A stretch of 64,000 nucleotides of DNA from Miltoncostaea sp963762825 (GCA_963762825.1 CAVXLZ010000002.1:806001-870000), one strand, 5' to 3'. Positions 41,796 to 50,650 are shown, counted from the first letter of the stretch. The notes: generated by a model from the letters alone, not told the origin. Numbers and translations: made by a program.

Positions 41796-42696
41796 CCCTG
41801 AGCGTGACCACGACCGGATCGTGGTCGGAGAGCCGCACAAGCCGCCTCCGACCGCGCCATGTGACCCCGACCTCGCGCTCGTGGGCGTCCATCCGGCGGG
41901 CGGGCTCCACGACATCCATGCCGAGGTGCACGATGCGGTCGATGCCCATGCGGGAACCGGGGTCGGCATCGGTCCACCCTTCCGCCGCGAGGGCGGCGAG
42001 CGCCGGATGGGAGGGCGGTGCGTTGAAGTCCCCGGCCAGCACGGCGGGAGCCCCATCGGCCGCCTCCCTCATCGCGCCCGCCGCCCGCGAGATCTCGCCG
42101 CCCACCACCTCCGGATGGCGGGCGTTGTGGCAGTGGGTGCACCCCACGGTCGCCTGGACCCCGCCGGGATCGACCACCCGGACGAGTACGAGCCGGCGCG
42201 GCTCCGGCAGGTAGCGCAACAGCTCGCCGGCCTCCAGGCCGAGCCGCCGAGCTCCTCGCAGGATCGTCCGCAGCGGGTTCAGTCGCACTGAGCGCCGGCT
42301 GCCGGGCACGATGGTCAGACGGGGCCCCACCAGCACCACGTTGGCGTTGCCCTCGTGCGTGCGCCAGAGGTCCGGGTTCCTCTCGGCCAGCGCATCCCGC
42401 ACGCCCGCCGGTCCGATCAACGGCCCGGTGACCGTCCAGACCGCGCTCATCCCGGTGGTCCGCGCCAGGGTCCCGATCGCGGCCGTCGGAACCTCTTGAA
42501 GCGCGCAGAGGTCGGGCCCCCACGCGGCCAGCCTCCGGGCCATCAGGTCGGTCAGCTTGCGGTTGAGGTGCAGATAGGCGCCGTCGTCGACGGGGAGGCC
42601 TCCCCAGGTGGAGCGCCACGTCGCCGACAGTCCCGGCAGTCCGTCGCGGCCGTGGAAGAGGTTCCAGGTGATCACGCGGATTGAGGTATCCGTCAC
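41776..42696 (-). CDS. Endonuclease/exonuclease/phosphatase (EEP) family hydrolase
   Basis: 306 aa from GTG 42696 (ATG 42726 is possible). The fold motifs are IRVITWNLFHGRD (Asn), LCALQEVP (catalytic Glu), VLAGDFNAPPSHP (Asp and Asn) and LSDHDPVVV (His). No signal peptide is present. Members cleave phosphodiesters in DNA, inositol phosphates or lipids; the family also includes the Cwh43/PGAP2IP-type enzymes that act on GPI lipids. The substrate here is unknown. Confidence 0.82.
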   Translation of the reverse strand: MTDTSIRVITWNLFHGRDGLPGLSATWRSTWGGLPVDDGAYLHLNRKLTDLMARRLAAWGPDLCALQEVPTAAIGTLARTTGMSAVWTVTGPLIGPAGVRDALAERNPDLWRTHEGNANVVLVGPRLTIVPGSRRSVRLNPLRTILRGARRLGLEAGELLRYLPEPRRLVLVRVVDPGGVQATVGCTHCHNARHPEVVGGEISRAAGAMREAADGAPAVLAGDFNAPPSHPALAALAAEGWTDADPGSRMGIDRIVHLGMDVVEPARRMDAHEREVGVTWRGRRRLVRLSDHDPVVVTLRARATGS

Positions 42697-42749
42697 GTCG
42701 GGAGGTTCGCCCCTTGTGCTGGGCATCGCAAGCGTGGAGATTGCGCGGC

Positions 42750-42971
42750 GTGCCCGAGACGCAACCCCGCCCGCCGGTCGCACGACCGCGCTGGGCCGTC
42801 GCCTACTGGGTCGCCGCCGTCGCCCTGTACGCCGGCCTCGGGTCGTTCTTCCAGCCCTTCTTCCTGCTCGGATTCTGGGAGTCGCTGCCCTTCCTCTTCG
42901 TCGCGACCTGGCTGGCCGGGCGCCTCTTCTCGCGTCCCGTGCCGCCACTTCCCCCCAGCCCGTCGGAGTGA
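42750..42971 (+). CDS. Small two-helix membrane protein
   Basis: 73 aa from GTG 42750. Helices at about 18-36 and 42-58, with a Pro-rich tail. No family is recognised. The stop overlaps the GTG of the next gene (GTGA), which supports real translation. Confidence 0.55.
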   Translation: MPETQPRPPVARPRWAVAYWVAAVALYAGLGSFFQPFFLLGFWESLPFLFVATWLAGRLFSRPVPPLPPSPSE

Positions 42972-43699
42972 GCTGGGCCGCACACGACCTCGAGCCGTTC
43001 CTCTTCCGCGCCAAGCTCGGCGGCATCATCAGCCTGCCGCTCTGCCTCGCAGGCTCCTACTCGCCCGACATCTTCAGCAAGTGGGCCGTCTACGGCCTCG
43101 ATTTCCAGGGGAACGCAAAGCTCGTGAGCGATCCGGTGCAGCTGCACCGCGGCTTTCCGGGCGTGGGCTTCACTCACTCCCTCAGCTTCGGGCTCCTGCT
43201 CGCCGGGCTCATCTTCCTGATGAGCAGGAACAAGATGTGGGCCCTGTCATTCCTGTTGGGCGCCTGGGCGCATATCTTCTCGGACACGCTCGACTCGGTC
43301 GGGGTGATGCTGTTCTTCCCCCTGACCGACTGGCACCTGCACTTCGACGTGTGGGAGTACGTCGGGCAGGCCGGCCGGAAAGAGGACGCCATCGCCTACT
43401 ACACCTCGCTCGGGGGGGTGTGGGACCTCCTCTGGGCGGGATGGCTGGCCTTCCACTGGCGCATGTTCACCGCCCACCACTTCCACACCGAGATCGTCCC
43501 GCGCGACAGCTTCTGGCTGTGGCTCCGCACGCGGGCCAGCGACGCGATGATGCTCACGGTCTACCGCGCCAGCGCCTTCTTCGGCGTCGCGTCGATCCTC
43601 GGTTGGTACGTCTGGGCCCTCTTCATCAACGACTTCAACAACGCCCTCGATTGGTCGCTCGGGGGCCCCCAGTGGGCGCCGCGGCAGGGCCCGCCGTGA
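42968..43699 (+). CDS. YdjM/DUF457-like membrane-associated metal-dependent hydrolase
   Basis: 243 aa membrane protein. VQLHRGFPGVGFTHSLSFGLLL and LLGAWAHIFSDTLDSVGVMLFFPL match the LexA-regulated inner membrane hydrolase YdjM pattern (H-R-x-x-T-H-S and an H-x-x-x-D motif). These residues could bind a metal. The enzymatic substrate is unknown. GTG 42968 overlaps the preceding small gene. A strong hairpin covers its stop codon. Confidence 0.75.
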   Translation: MSWAAHDLEPFLFRAKLGGIISLPLCLAGSYSPDIFSKWAVYGLDFQGNAKLVSDPVQLHRGFPGVGFTHSLSFGLLLAGLIFLMSRNKMWALSFLLGAWAHIFSDTLDSVGVMLFFPLTDWHLHFDVWEYVGQAGRKEDAIAYYTSLGGVWDLLWAGWLAFHWRMFTAHHFHTEIVPRDSFWLWLRTRASDAMMLTVYRASAFFGVASILGWYVWALFINDFNNALDWSLGGPQWAPRQGPP

Positions 43700-43715
43700 G
43701 AACTCCTCTCACGGC
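43693..43715. terminator. Hairpin between convergent genes
   Basis: GCCGTGAGA (43693-43701) pairs perfectly with TCTCACGGC (43707-43715) across a 5-base loop. It overlaps the stop codon of the plus-strand gene and lies 26 bases from the minus-strand gene end. There is no T-tract. Confidence 0.55.
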
Positions 43716-43740
43716 CGGGGCGGCTCATTCCGAACGACCT

Positions 43741-45441
43741 CTAGGGCGGGCCCGCCGCTCCCGGTGCGGGGGGCCCGAGGACCGGCGTGCCGCAGCCTCC
43801 GTCGCTCCCGAGCACGGCCCCGACGAACGTCCCCAGTCGGACGTCGAACGACAGGCGCACGATGCCGGGCGAGGTCACGCGCAGGTCTGTGCCCCAGGGC
43901 TCGCGCGGGGTGGCGCACGCCGCCCCGAGCTCCACGCGCCAGTAGGGCGTGTAGCGCAGCCGGAGGCGGTAGGTGTCGGCGCGGGTCACGCGTAGCGTCA
44001 CATCGTTCGATGTCAGCGAGATGACCGAGATCCCGTCGGTCGGGGTGGCGATCGGCGTGGCCCGGGGCAGCTCGAAGACGGTCCATCCGCCGACCCGCGC
44101 GACCTCGGTCAGCCCGGACTCCCCAGAGCTCAGCAAGGCGGCCTCGTTACGTGCGCTGTAGTCGAGGGGGTCATCGGGCAGGAACACGTAGCGGACCCCT
44201 GTGCGCCTGAGCCAGCGATCGTAGCTTCGGGCGGTCAGCTCGCCGTAGAGGACGGCATTCGCGGGGAAGTCGTCCTGCCGGAACCAGCCGCGCGCGAGCG
44301 GCACGCCGCGGCGGGCCAGATGGTAGGCCTCCCAGTTGTCGGCGGTGGCGACCACCTGGACGCGGTAGTTCGCGTCGGCGTGCTCCCCGAGGAACGCGAT
44401 CACCGGGTACCAGAAGGACTCGTTCTGGGCGCGCGACTCGTTGGCGGTGCGCCACCCGGCCACCGCGGGCAGTGCCTGCCACATGAACACCCCGAGCAGC
44501 AGCGCAACCGCCACGCCGCGAGGGCGGAAGCCGCGCGCGCTGAGCGGCAGCAGGAGCAGCGGCACCCCCATCAGGAGCATCAGGCGCACCGCGTTGCCCC
44601 CGAGCGGGGACGACACGGCGAAGGCCACCGCTCCCAGCATGGCGTAGCCCAGGAACACGGCCTGCAGCGGCCGCTGGTCGGCGAGCCCGCGCGTCAGGAG
44701 CAGGCCCACCACGCAGAAGCCGGCGATGGCCAGCGCGTCCTTGGGATCGAAGGGGTAGGTCGCCCCGTCGGTCGCGAAGCCGCGCAGCAGCACCCCTTGC
44801 GCGCCGCCCACAGCCGCGGCGCCGACCGCGAGGGACAGGTCGCGCCGCGAGCGCCACCATCCGGGGGTGGTGGCGGCGACGGCGACGAGGACGACCAGCA
44901 GGAAGGCCAGGGCCAGCGGGTGGGCGAGGCCGGTGGCGAGGACGCCGGCGAACGTCAGGCCGCGGCGGCCGCCCCCGAGGGCCACGAGGGAGCCCATGGC
45001 GATCGCGAGCCCGAGCAGGAAGGGATAGGTCCCGGCCACTACCCCGAGCGGAACGAGGAGGGCGAACGCCAGCGCCGGCCCCGCCGCGACGGAGGGCCAG
45101 CGGCGCCGGGCCAGGGCGGCGAAGCCGGCGGCGGATCCCGCGCACGATGCCGCCACGACCGTGACGGGGTGGGCGATCGCGGCGAGGGGGTAGAAGAGCA
45201 GGCTGTAGTTCACCTGCGCGTACCGCCCGGAGTACCAGAGGTTGTCCCAGAGCTGCCAGCCGTGGTCGCGCCAGGCCTGGGTCAGGTAGAGGTGGGCGGC
45301 CTGATCGCCGCCGGGCGGGCCCAGGAGCGCGACGGCCACCGCGACCAGGCCGGCCACGAGCCCCGCGCCCAAGGGGGTCGCCCCACGGAGCGCCGCGCGC
45401 CGGATCCGGCCGTTCAGGATCTTTCGGTCGATCCTCATCAT
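43741..45441 (-). CDS. Large GT-C-like integral membrane protein
   Basis: 566 aa with about 10 helices in the first 330 residues, then a soluble outward part of about 220 residues (NYRVQVVATADNWEAYHLARRGVPLARGW, VRYVFLPDDPLDYSARNEAALL). The N-terminal loop GPPGGDQAAHLYLTQAWRDHGWQLWDNLWYSGRYAQVNYSLL carries acidic residues typical of membrane glycosyltransferases. No close family is recognised. ATG 45441 or 45438; GGAGGG is about 12 bases upstream and a TAGAAT box lies at 45472-45477. Confidence 0.72.
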   Translation of the reverse strand: MMRIDRKILNGRIRRAALRGATPLGAGLVAGLVAVAVALLGPPGGDQAAHLYLTQAWRDHGWQLWDNLWYSGRYAQVNYSLLFYPLAAIAHPVTVVAASCAGSAAGFAALARRRWPSVAAGPALAFALLVPLGVVAGTYPFLLGLAIAMGSLVALGGGRRGLTFAGVLATGLAHPLALAFLLVVLVAVAATTPGWWRSRRDLSLAVGAAAVGGAQGVLLRGFATDGATYPFDPKDALAIAGFCVVGLLLTRGLADQRPLQAVFLGYAMLGAVAFAVSSPLGGNAVRLMLLMGVPLLLLPLSARGFRPRGVAVALLLGVFMWQALPAVAGWRTANESRAQNESFWYPVIAFLGEHADANYRVQVVATADNWEAYHLARRGVPLARGWFRQDDFPANAVLYGELTARSYDRWLRRTGVRYVFLPDDPLDYSARNEAALLSSGESGLTEVARVGGWTVFELPRATPIATPTDGISVISLTSNDVTLRVTRADTYRLRLRYTPYWRVELGAACATPREPWGTDLRVTSPGIVRLSFDVRLGTFVGAVLGSDGGCGTPVLGPPAPGAAGPP

Positions 45442-45471
45442 CTGCGGGGGTCCCTCCGTCCGCGACGCCCG

Positions 45472-45477
45472 ATTCTA
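45472..45477 (-). promoter_or_regulatory. Putative -10 box of the GT-C-like gene
   Basis: TAGAAT on the minus strand, 30 bases before the ATG, with GGAGGG in the leader. Confidence 0.45.
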
Positions 45478-45512
45478 GCGCCTCCCCCGGGACCCTCGGA
45501 CCTGGGAGACCG

Positions 45513-47738
45513 CTACGGGCTCGCGGGAGGCGCCGGAGCCGGCGGGGTGGGCGGCGTGGGCGGGGGTGGAGTGGGCGCAGGGGGAGTCGGTGGAGTGGGG
45601 GCAGGCGGGGTGGGCGGTGTGCCGGGCGGGGGATCGGGCGGGACGGGGACCGGATCCACGGGCGGTGGCGCCGGCTGCTGAACGGTGCTCGGCGGCGGCT
45701 TCTGGGGGGCGGTCGTGCGGGGGCGGGTCACCGACTTGGTGGACTCGGTCGTGGAGGACGAGGAGGTGGCCTTCTCGGAGTTCGCCTCGCTTGCGGCGCG
45801 CGTGAAGCTGCTGCTGAACGACGACCAGCTGACCGGGTTGTTCGGCAGGGGGAAGGATCCCGAGCCGCCGTCGCGCTCCACCACCACCCGCATGAAGTCC
45901 CCCCAGATGCTCGCGGGGAAGCTCCCGCCCGCGACGGCGATCCCATGCACGTTGTACATCGAGCGCTTGACCCCGTCGGAGTTGGGGTAGCCGACCCAGA
46001 CGGCGGTCGAGTACGCGGGCGTGTAGCCGACGAACCAGGCGTCCACGAAGTCCTCGGTCGTCCCGGTCTTCCCCGCGGCCGGAACGCCGATCTGGGCTCC
46101 CACACCGGTGCCGCCGGTGACGTTGTTCTGGAGGATGCGCGACACCTCGTACGAAACGCCGTCGTCGAAGATCCGCGTGCGCTCCGGGGCGAAGACGTTG
46201 ACGTCGCCGTTCGACTTCACCACCCGGGAGATCGCGCGCGGCTCCACGCGGAAGCCCCCGTTGGAGAGCGGGGAGTAGGCCGTGGCCATGTCGAGTGGCG
46301 TCACCTCTCCCGAGCCGAGCCCGATCGAGGCGACGTCGGGGAGCTCACGCTCCTTCGGGATCCCCATGTCGTAAGCGGTCTTGATCAGCTTGTCGGGGCC
46401 GACGTCCAGGGTGAGCTGCTGGAAGACGGAGTTGTCCGAGCTGAGCAGGGCCGAGGCGACCGGTATCGCGCCCCGGTACGAGTTGGAGTAGGTGGAGACG
46501 TCGATCGGGCCGTAGCTGTCGTCGACGAACTTCAGCCGCTTGCTTCCGTAGAGCGTGGTGAAGGGGTTGATGCCCTGGCGGACCGCCTCGGTCAGGGCGA
46601 AGGTCTTGAAAGTCGAGCCGGGCTGGCGCAGCGCCTGGGTGGCCAGGTTGAACTGGTTGTCCGAGCTGAAGCGCTGGCTCGAGGCCATCGCCCGGATGTA
46701 GCCCTTCTTGGAGTCGATCATCACCACGGCGGCGTCGGGATCGTCGTCGTTGGAGAGGTTCTCCTTGATCGACCGGCGGGCGGCGGACTGGAGAGCCGGG
46801 TCGATCGTGGTGTAGACCTTGAAGCCCCCCTGTTGAACCCTCTTCTCGCCGTACTTGTCGATGAGCACCTGGCGCACGTACTCGAAGAAGTACTCCTCGC
46901 GCTTGCGCTTGTAGGCGGTCCCCCGCTTCAGGGATATCCCCGAGAGCTTCGCCCGTCGGGCGAGCTCGTCGGAGATGTAGCCCTGATCGGACATCTGGTC
47001 GAGGACGAGGTTCCGGCGGGCGCGCGCGTCGTCAGGGTTCGCGAAGGGGTTGTAGCTGCTCGGGGCCTGGGGCAGCCCCGCGAGCAGAGCCGCCTGGGAA
47101 AGGTTGATCTCCGAGACGTCCTTGTCGAAGTACGTCAGCGACGCCGCCTGCACGCCGATGGCGTTCTGGCCGTAGAACACCCCGTTGAGGTACTTCGTCA
47201 GGATCTCGTCCTTCGTGTACTTCTTCTCGTACTGGAAGGCGAGGTAGGCCTCCTCGACCTTCTTCGAGAGGGTGCGCCCGGCCTCCGGGTCGTAGAGGTT
47301 CTTGATCAGCTGCATGGTGATCGTGCTGCCGCCCTGACTGGCCGATCGGCTCTGGACGTCCCTCACGGCGGCGCCGACCAAGCGGTAGTAGTCGACCCCG
47401 TCGTGCTCGTAGAAGCGCTTGTCCTCGATCGCGACCGTGGCGTCCTTCAGCACCTGCGGGATCCGGCTGCTCCGCACCACCGTGCGGTTGGTCTCGCCGG
47501 CGATGATCCCGAGCAGCTTCTTGTTCTTGTCGTAGATCCGCGTGTTCTGCCCGAGCCGGATCTCCTTGAGGCCCTCCGGTCCCAGGCTCTCGCCCACCGA
47601 GTGGACGGCGAAGGCCGAGACCAGGACGACACCGCCGAGCATCGCGGCGACGACGCCCCCGAGGATGAAGAAGAGATTCATCCGCCGACGCTGGGTGCGC
47701 CGCTCGCGCCCGCGCCGACGCCGTCGCAGTTCGCTCAC
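45513..47738 (-). CDS. Class A penicillin-binding protein (PBP1a-type transglycosylase/transpeptidase)
   Basis: 741 aa. A basic cytosolic tail and a TM helix (about 21-45) precede a GT51 domain with catalytic Glu105 in AIEDKRFYEHDGVD and QGGSTITMQLIKNL (135-148). The transpeptidase has Ser375 in PGSTFK (SxxK), SDN at 434-436 and KTGT at 557-560. A Ser/Thr-rich spacer leads to a tail of about 65 residues of PTPPAP-type repeats, likely spanning the wall. It polymerises and crosslinks peptidoglycan. GTG 47738 overlaps the upstream stop (GTGA). Confidence 0.95.
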   Translation of the reverse strand: MSELRRRRRGRERRTQRRRMNLFFILGGVVAAMLGGVVLVSAFAVHSVGESLGPEGLKEIRLGQNTRIYDKNKKLLGIIAGETNRTVVRSSRIPQVLKDATVAIEDKRFYEHDGVDYYRLVGAAVRDVQSRSASQGGSTITMQLIKNLYDPEAGRTLSKKVEEAYLAFQYEKKYTKDEILTKYLNGVFYGQNAIGVQAASLTYFDKDVSEINLSQAALLAGLPQAPSSYNPFANPDDARARRNLVLDQMSDQGYISDELARRAKLSGISLKRGTAYKRKREEYFFEYVRQVLIDKYGEKRVQQGGFKVYTTIDPALQSAARRSIKENLSNDDDPDAAVVMIDSKKGYIRAMASSQRFSSDNQFNLATQALRQPGSTFKTFALTEAVRQGINPFTTLYGSKRLKFVDDSYGPIDVSTYSNSYRGAIPVASALLSSDNSVFQQLTLDVGPDKLIKTAYDMGIPKERELPDVASIGLGSGEVTPLDMATAYSPLSNGGFRVEPRAISRVVKSNGDVNVFAPERTRIFDDGVSYEVSRILQNNVTGGTGVGAQIGVPAAGKTGTTEDFVDAWFVGYTPAYSTAVWVGYPNSDGVKRSMYNVHGIAVAGGSFPASIWGDFMRVVVERDGGSGSFPLPNNPVSWSSFSSSFTRAASEANSEKATSSSSTTESTKSVTRPRTTAPQKPPPSTVQQPAPPPVDPVPVPPDPPPGTPPTPPAPTPPTPPAPTPPPPTPPTPPAPAPPASP
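45530..45690. repeat. Low-complexity Pro-rich coding repeat
   Basis: Short GT-rich units (GGGTGGGCGG- and GGAGTGGG-like on the plus strand) repeat imperfectly here. They encode the Pro/Thr/Ala tail of the PBP. Such tracts change length easily by slippage. Confidence 0.6.
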
Positions 47739-48202
47739 GGGGTCGCCGCCGGCAGGGGGCGGATGTTCCAGGCGACCCGACCCGAGTGGAAGTCGAGGAG
47801 ACCGATCATCTGATCGGGACCCTGCCGGACGCGACCGCGCACGACCCATCCGAGGCGCGAGAGCGGCTTCGCCGCCCGGTCGTCGGGCGCCGCCGGAGTC
47901 CCGCCTTCGGGAACCGGGACCTCGAAGGAGCCGTCCTGGTAGACCAGCTCGACGGTGTCGGCCCGGGGGCTGCCCGCCCAGACGTCCCGGGCGCGATCGA
48001 GGGCGAGCTCAGACGAGCCGAGTCGCGCGCCGCGCGAGAGGCGTGCGGCGTGGTACAGGAACTCCCATCCACGATCGACTCTCGCAACACCGACCTCCGA
48101 CCCCCCGGGCCCATCCGCGTAATGATCTGCAACGAGTGCCGGAAGCCACAGACCGACGACGAGGGCCGGGGCGAGAATGAGCCGCGCCCGAGATCCGCGC
48201 AT
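47735..48202 (-). CDS. Exported protein of unknown function next to PBP
   Basis: 155 aa. A signal peptide or anchor (RARLILAPALVVGLWLPALVA, residues 4-24) is followed by a mostly beta region with VELVYQDGSFEVPVPEGG, LGWVVRGRVRQGPDQMIGLLDF and SGRVAWNIRPL. No family is recognised. AAGGGGG lies 8 bases before ATG 48202, and a perfect TATAAT (minus strand, 48236-48241) is upstream. The stop overlaps the PBP start, so the two are co-translated and may act together at the wall. Confidence 0.7.
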   Translation of the reverse strand: MRGSRARLILAPALVVGLWLPALVADHYADGPGGSEVGVARVDRGWEFLYHAARLSRGARLGSSELALDRARDVWAGSPRADTVELVYQDGSFEVPVPEGGTPAAPDDRAAKPLSRLGWVVRGRVRQGPDQMIGLLDFHSGRVAWNIRPLPAATP

Positions 48203-48235
48203 GTCGCGTACCCCCTTGGCCGCACGGCGGGCGTG

Positions 48236-48241
48236 ATTATA
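48236..48241 (-). promoter_or_regulatory. -10 box of the exported protein-PBP operon
   Basis: A perfect TATAAT on the minus strand, 33 bases before ATG 48202, with an AAGGGGG ribosome site in the leader. It overlaps the upstream region of the divergent HAD gene. Confidence 0.6.
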
Positions 48242-48250
48242 GACGCTCCT

Positions 48251-48952
48251 GTGGAGAACCCCGCCGCCCCCCGGGTCCCCGTCCAGGCTGTTCTCCTCGA
48301 TGCCTACGGAACCCTTCTCGCCATGCCCGATCCGGTTCCCCGCCTCCGAGACCTCCTCGCCGACGCGGGCCACGCGCACCCCGCCGCGCGGGTCTCCGCA
48401 GCACTGCGCGCCGAGATCGCGTTCTATCGTGCGAACCACGACCGAGGCCGCGACGCCGCGTCGCTCGCTGCCCTGCGGGAGGAGTGCGCGCGGGTGCTCT
48501 GCGTGGAGCTCGCCGGCGACGCGCCACCGCCACCCCGCCTCGCCGGCCTGCTCATCGAAGCCCTGCGCTTCGAGCTCTTCCCCGACGTGCTTCCCGCGCT
48601 CGACGCCCTGGCGGCCTGCGGGGTGGCGATCGCCGTCGTGAGCAACTGGGACTGCTCCCTCGGGGACGTCCTCCGCGAACTCGGGGTGGCCGACCGCTTC
48701 GCCACAGTCTCGGTCAGCGCTGTGGTGGGCGCACGCAAGCCCGACCCGGCGGTCTTCCGCCACGCGCTGGCACTGCTGGGCGTCGCGCCCTCGGCCGCCA
48801 TCCACTGCGGCGATCGCCCCGATCTCGACTGCGTCGGCGCCAACCGGGCAGGTGTCGCCGGCCTGCTGATCGACCGCGAGGGCGCCCTCTCCGAGGCTCC
48901 CTGCCCGCGCCTTGCACGCCTCACCGAGCTTCCCCGTTGGCTCAACCGGTAG
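48251..48952 (+). CDS. HAD-superfamily hydrolase
   Basis: 233 aa from GTG 48251. Motif I is VLLDAYGTL (Asp nucleophile; the second acidic position is Tyr, as in haloacid dehalogenase/REG-2-like members). Motif II is VVSNWD, motif III the lysine in GARKPDPAVF, and motif IV IHCGDRPDLDCVGANRAG. It most resembles the HDHD3/REG-2 subgroup. The substrate is unknown. The start is uncertain because no ribosome site is visible; a short leader or leaderless message is likely. Confidence 0.8.
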   Translation: MENPAAPRVPVQAVLLDAYGTLLAMPDPVPRLRDLLADAGHAHPAARVSAALRAEIAFYRANHDRGRDAASLAALREECARVLCVELAGDAPPPPRLAGLLIEALRFELFPDVLPALDALAACGVAIAVVSNWDCSLGDVLRELGVADRFATVSVSAVVGARKPDPAVFRHALALLGVAPSAAIHCGDRPDLDCVGANRAGVAGLLIDREGALSEAPCPRLARLTELPRWLNR

Positions 48953-49059
48953 CAGCAGCGCCGAATCTCGCCCGGCGGAATTGATGCTTGCGCAACCCCG
49001 GAGGTGTATGTTCCTCGGGTCCGTCTCAGGAGACGTCCACGAGACATGGTGACCGCGCG

Positions 49060-50097
49060 ATGACAACGGCACGGCAGAGGGTGGTGAGCGGGACCGCGGC
49101 GTGGCTGCGGGCCCTCTTCGCCGTCGCGCTGCTCGCCCTCGCGCTGCCGGCGCTGGCGATGGCCCAGGATGGCGGGCAAACGACCGTCGCCTCCGAGGCC
49201 TCCCTGCACGCGCCACCACCCGAGGGGACCCAGGTGACCGCCACCGAGGCACCCGCCCCGATGGCCGAGTCGACGGCGACGACCACCCCGCCTCCCGCGG
49301 TCACGCCCGAGCCCATCGCCACCGCCCTCCCTCCGGCCGAGCCCGCCGCACCAGTGGTCCCGTCCGACCCTCTCGACACCGCGACCCAGCCCCCCAGCCC
49401 TCCGCCCGCCTCGACTCCGGCCATTCCGCCGGCGCCCGGGCCGGCCGCCGCCCCTGAGCTCGCCGAGCTCGTGCCGGGTGGCCCGGGCGCCGTGGCGCCG
49501 TCGCCCCCGCCCGCGGCCCCGATCCGACTGCCGGCCACGCCGGTCGTCGCCCCTGCCGCGCCCGACCTCGGCGCCCCGGCTGCTCCCAGCCCCGCTCGAG
49601 TGCCCGGGACGGTCGCGCAGTCGCTCGGCAAGCCCGCCCCGCCGCCGGTGTCGATCGGTGCCCCCGAGGCACCGTCTCGCGGATCGCTCCTCGCGGGAGT
49701 CGGAAAAGCGAGTGATGCGGCTCTCGCGAGCGGCGCAGCGGTCACCAAGGCGAACGACGTCTCCCCCCTCGCCATCGATCCCGTCGGCCTGCCGAGCGAG
49801 ACCGTCGCGGGCCCAGCCGTCTCGGTCGAGCCCCCCACCGTCTCCCTCATCGAGGCCACCAGCGCCGCTTCTCTGAACGTGGCGCCCTCGGGGTCGAGCC
49901 TGCTGGCGGTGCTGGCCAGCTACGCCCTTCCGGGTGGCTCCGGGGCCCCGGCATCGACGCTGGTGCTGTTCATCGTGATCGGCCTGATCCTCCTGGTCGC
50001 CGCCGCCCCGCGCCCCGGTCTTTCGGAGCGGGTCGTGGCGAGCGGGCTGCTCGGTGCATCCAGCGGCCACCGCCTGGCGGTACGCCGACCCGGCTAG
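49060..50097 (+). CDS. Pro/Ala-rich exported protein with C-terminal membrane helix
   Basis: 345 aa. A signal peptide (about residues 14-32, cleavage after AMA) precedes a long low-complexity Pro/Ala/Thr region (about 33-285). A C-terminal helix (STLVLFIVIGLILLVAAA) and a basic tail follow. There is no LPxTG motif. No enzyme domain is recognised; it looks like a wall-spanning or adhesin-like stalk. A TATGTT box (49008-49013) and CAGGAGA lie upstream. A five-codon reading frame (ATG 49046) ends exactly across the start codon. Confidence 0.65.
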   Translation: MTTARQRVVSGTAAWLRALFAVALLALALPALAMAQDGGQTTVASEASLHAPPPEGTQVTATEAPAPMAESTATTTPPPAVTPEPIATALPPAEPAAPVVPSDPLDTATQPPSPPPASTPAIPPAPGPAAAPELAELVPGGPGAVAPSPPPAAPIRLPATPVVAPAAPDLGAPAAPSPARVPGTVAQSLGKPAPPPVSIGAPEAPSRGSLLAGVGKASDAALASGAAVTKANDVSPLAIDPVGLPSETVAGPAVSVEPPTVSLIEATSAASLNVAPSGSSLLAVLASYALPGGSGAPASTLVLFIVIGLILLVAAAPRPGLSERVVASGLLGASSGHRLAVRRPG

Positions 50098-50215
50098 TCG
50101 ACCCGCTCCCTGGAGTGGTGCGCCCTCATGAGGGGCGGATCCGGGGATATCGCGTCCCGCGCACGGCCCCCATGGGCCGCCTGCGCAGAACCTTTCGCGA
50201 GATGGGAAACGACAG

Positions 50216-50620
50216 ATGCAGCCGATGCAGATCCTTGTCCTTGGACCCGACGGTGCCGCGCGCGGCGCCCTCGAGAAGACCCTCACCCGCCTGGGCTACG
50301 TGGTCATGGCCGCAGAGGCGGGCCCGCACCGCACCCCGCCCGCCAGCGGCGACGTGGTGATGCTCGACCTTCGCGGGCAGGAGTCGGACTGGCGCGAGAT
50401 GGCCGAGGCCCTCCACGCCGACGAGCGCCCGATGATGATCATCTCCGAGCGCCCGCGCCGGCTGGTGCGCACCCTCTCCGGGCGCCCCGGCGGCACGATG
50501 CTGCTCACCGGAGCCGAGTCGGATGCCGGCTACAAGGTGGCCCTCACCGTGTGCGAGGCCCTGCGCGAGAGCTCCCTGGCGCGCACGCGCGGCTCCGCGG
50601 CACGGGTGGCGGCACTCTGA
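50216..50620 (+). CDS. Degenerate response-regulator receiver-like protein
   Basis: 134 aa. The alpha/beta pattern of a receiver is visible: MQILVLGPDGAARGALEKTLTRLGYVV, DVVMLDLRG (candidate phospho-acceptor Asp), MMIISERPRRL and GTMLLTG. The N-terminal acidic pair is reduced (GPDG) and the beta5 lysine is absent, so phosphorylation is doubtful. There is no output domain. No partner kinase is adjacent. ATG 50225 is an alternative start. Confidence 0.55.
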   Translation: MQPMQILVLGPDGAARGALEKTLTRLGYVVMAAEAGPHRTPPASGDVVMLDLRGQESDWREMAEALHADERPMMIISERPRRLVRTLSGRPGGTMLLTGAESDAGYKVALTVCEALRESSLARTRGSAARVAAL

Positions 50621-50650
50621 TGCCGATGCCCCCGGCCTGCGACCGGACCC

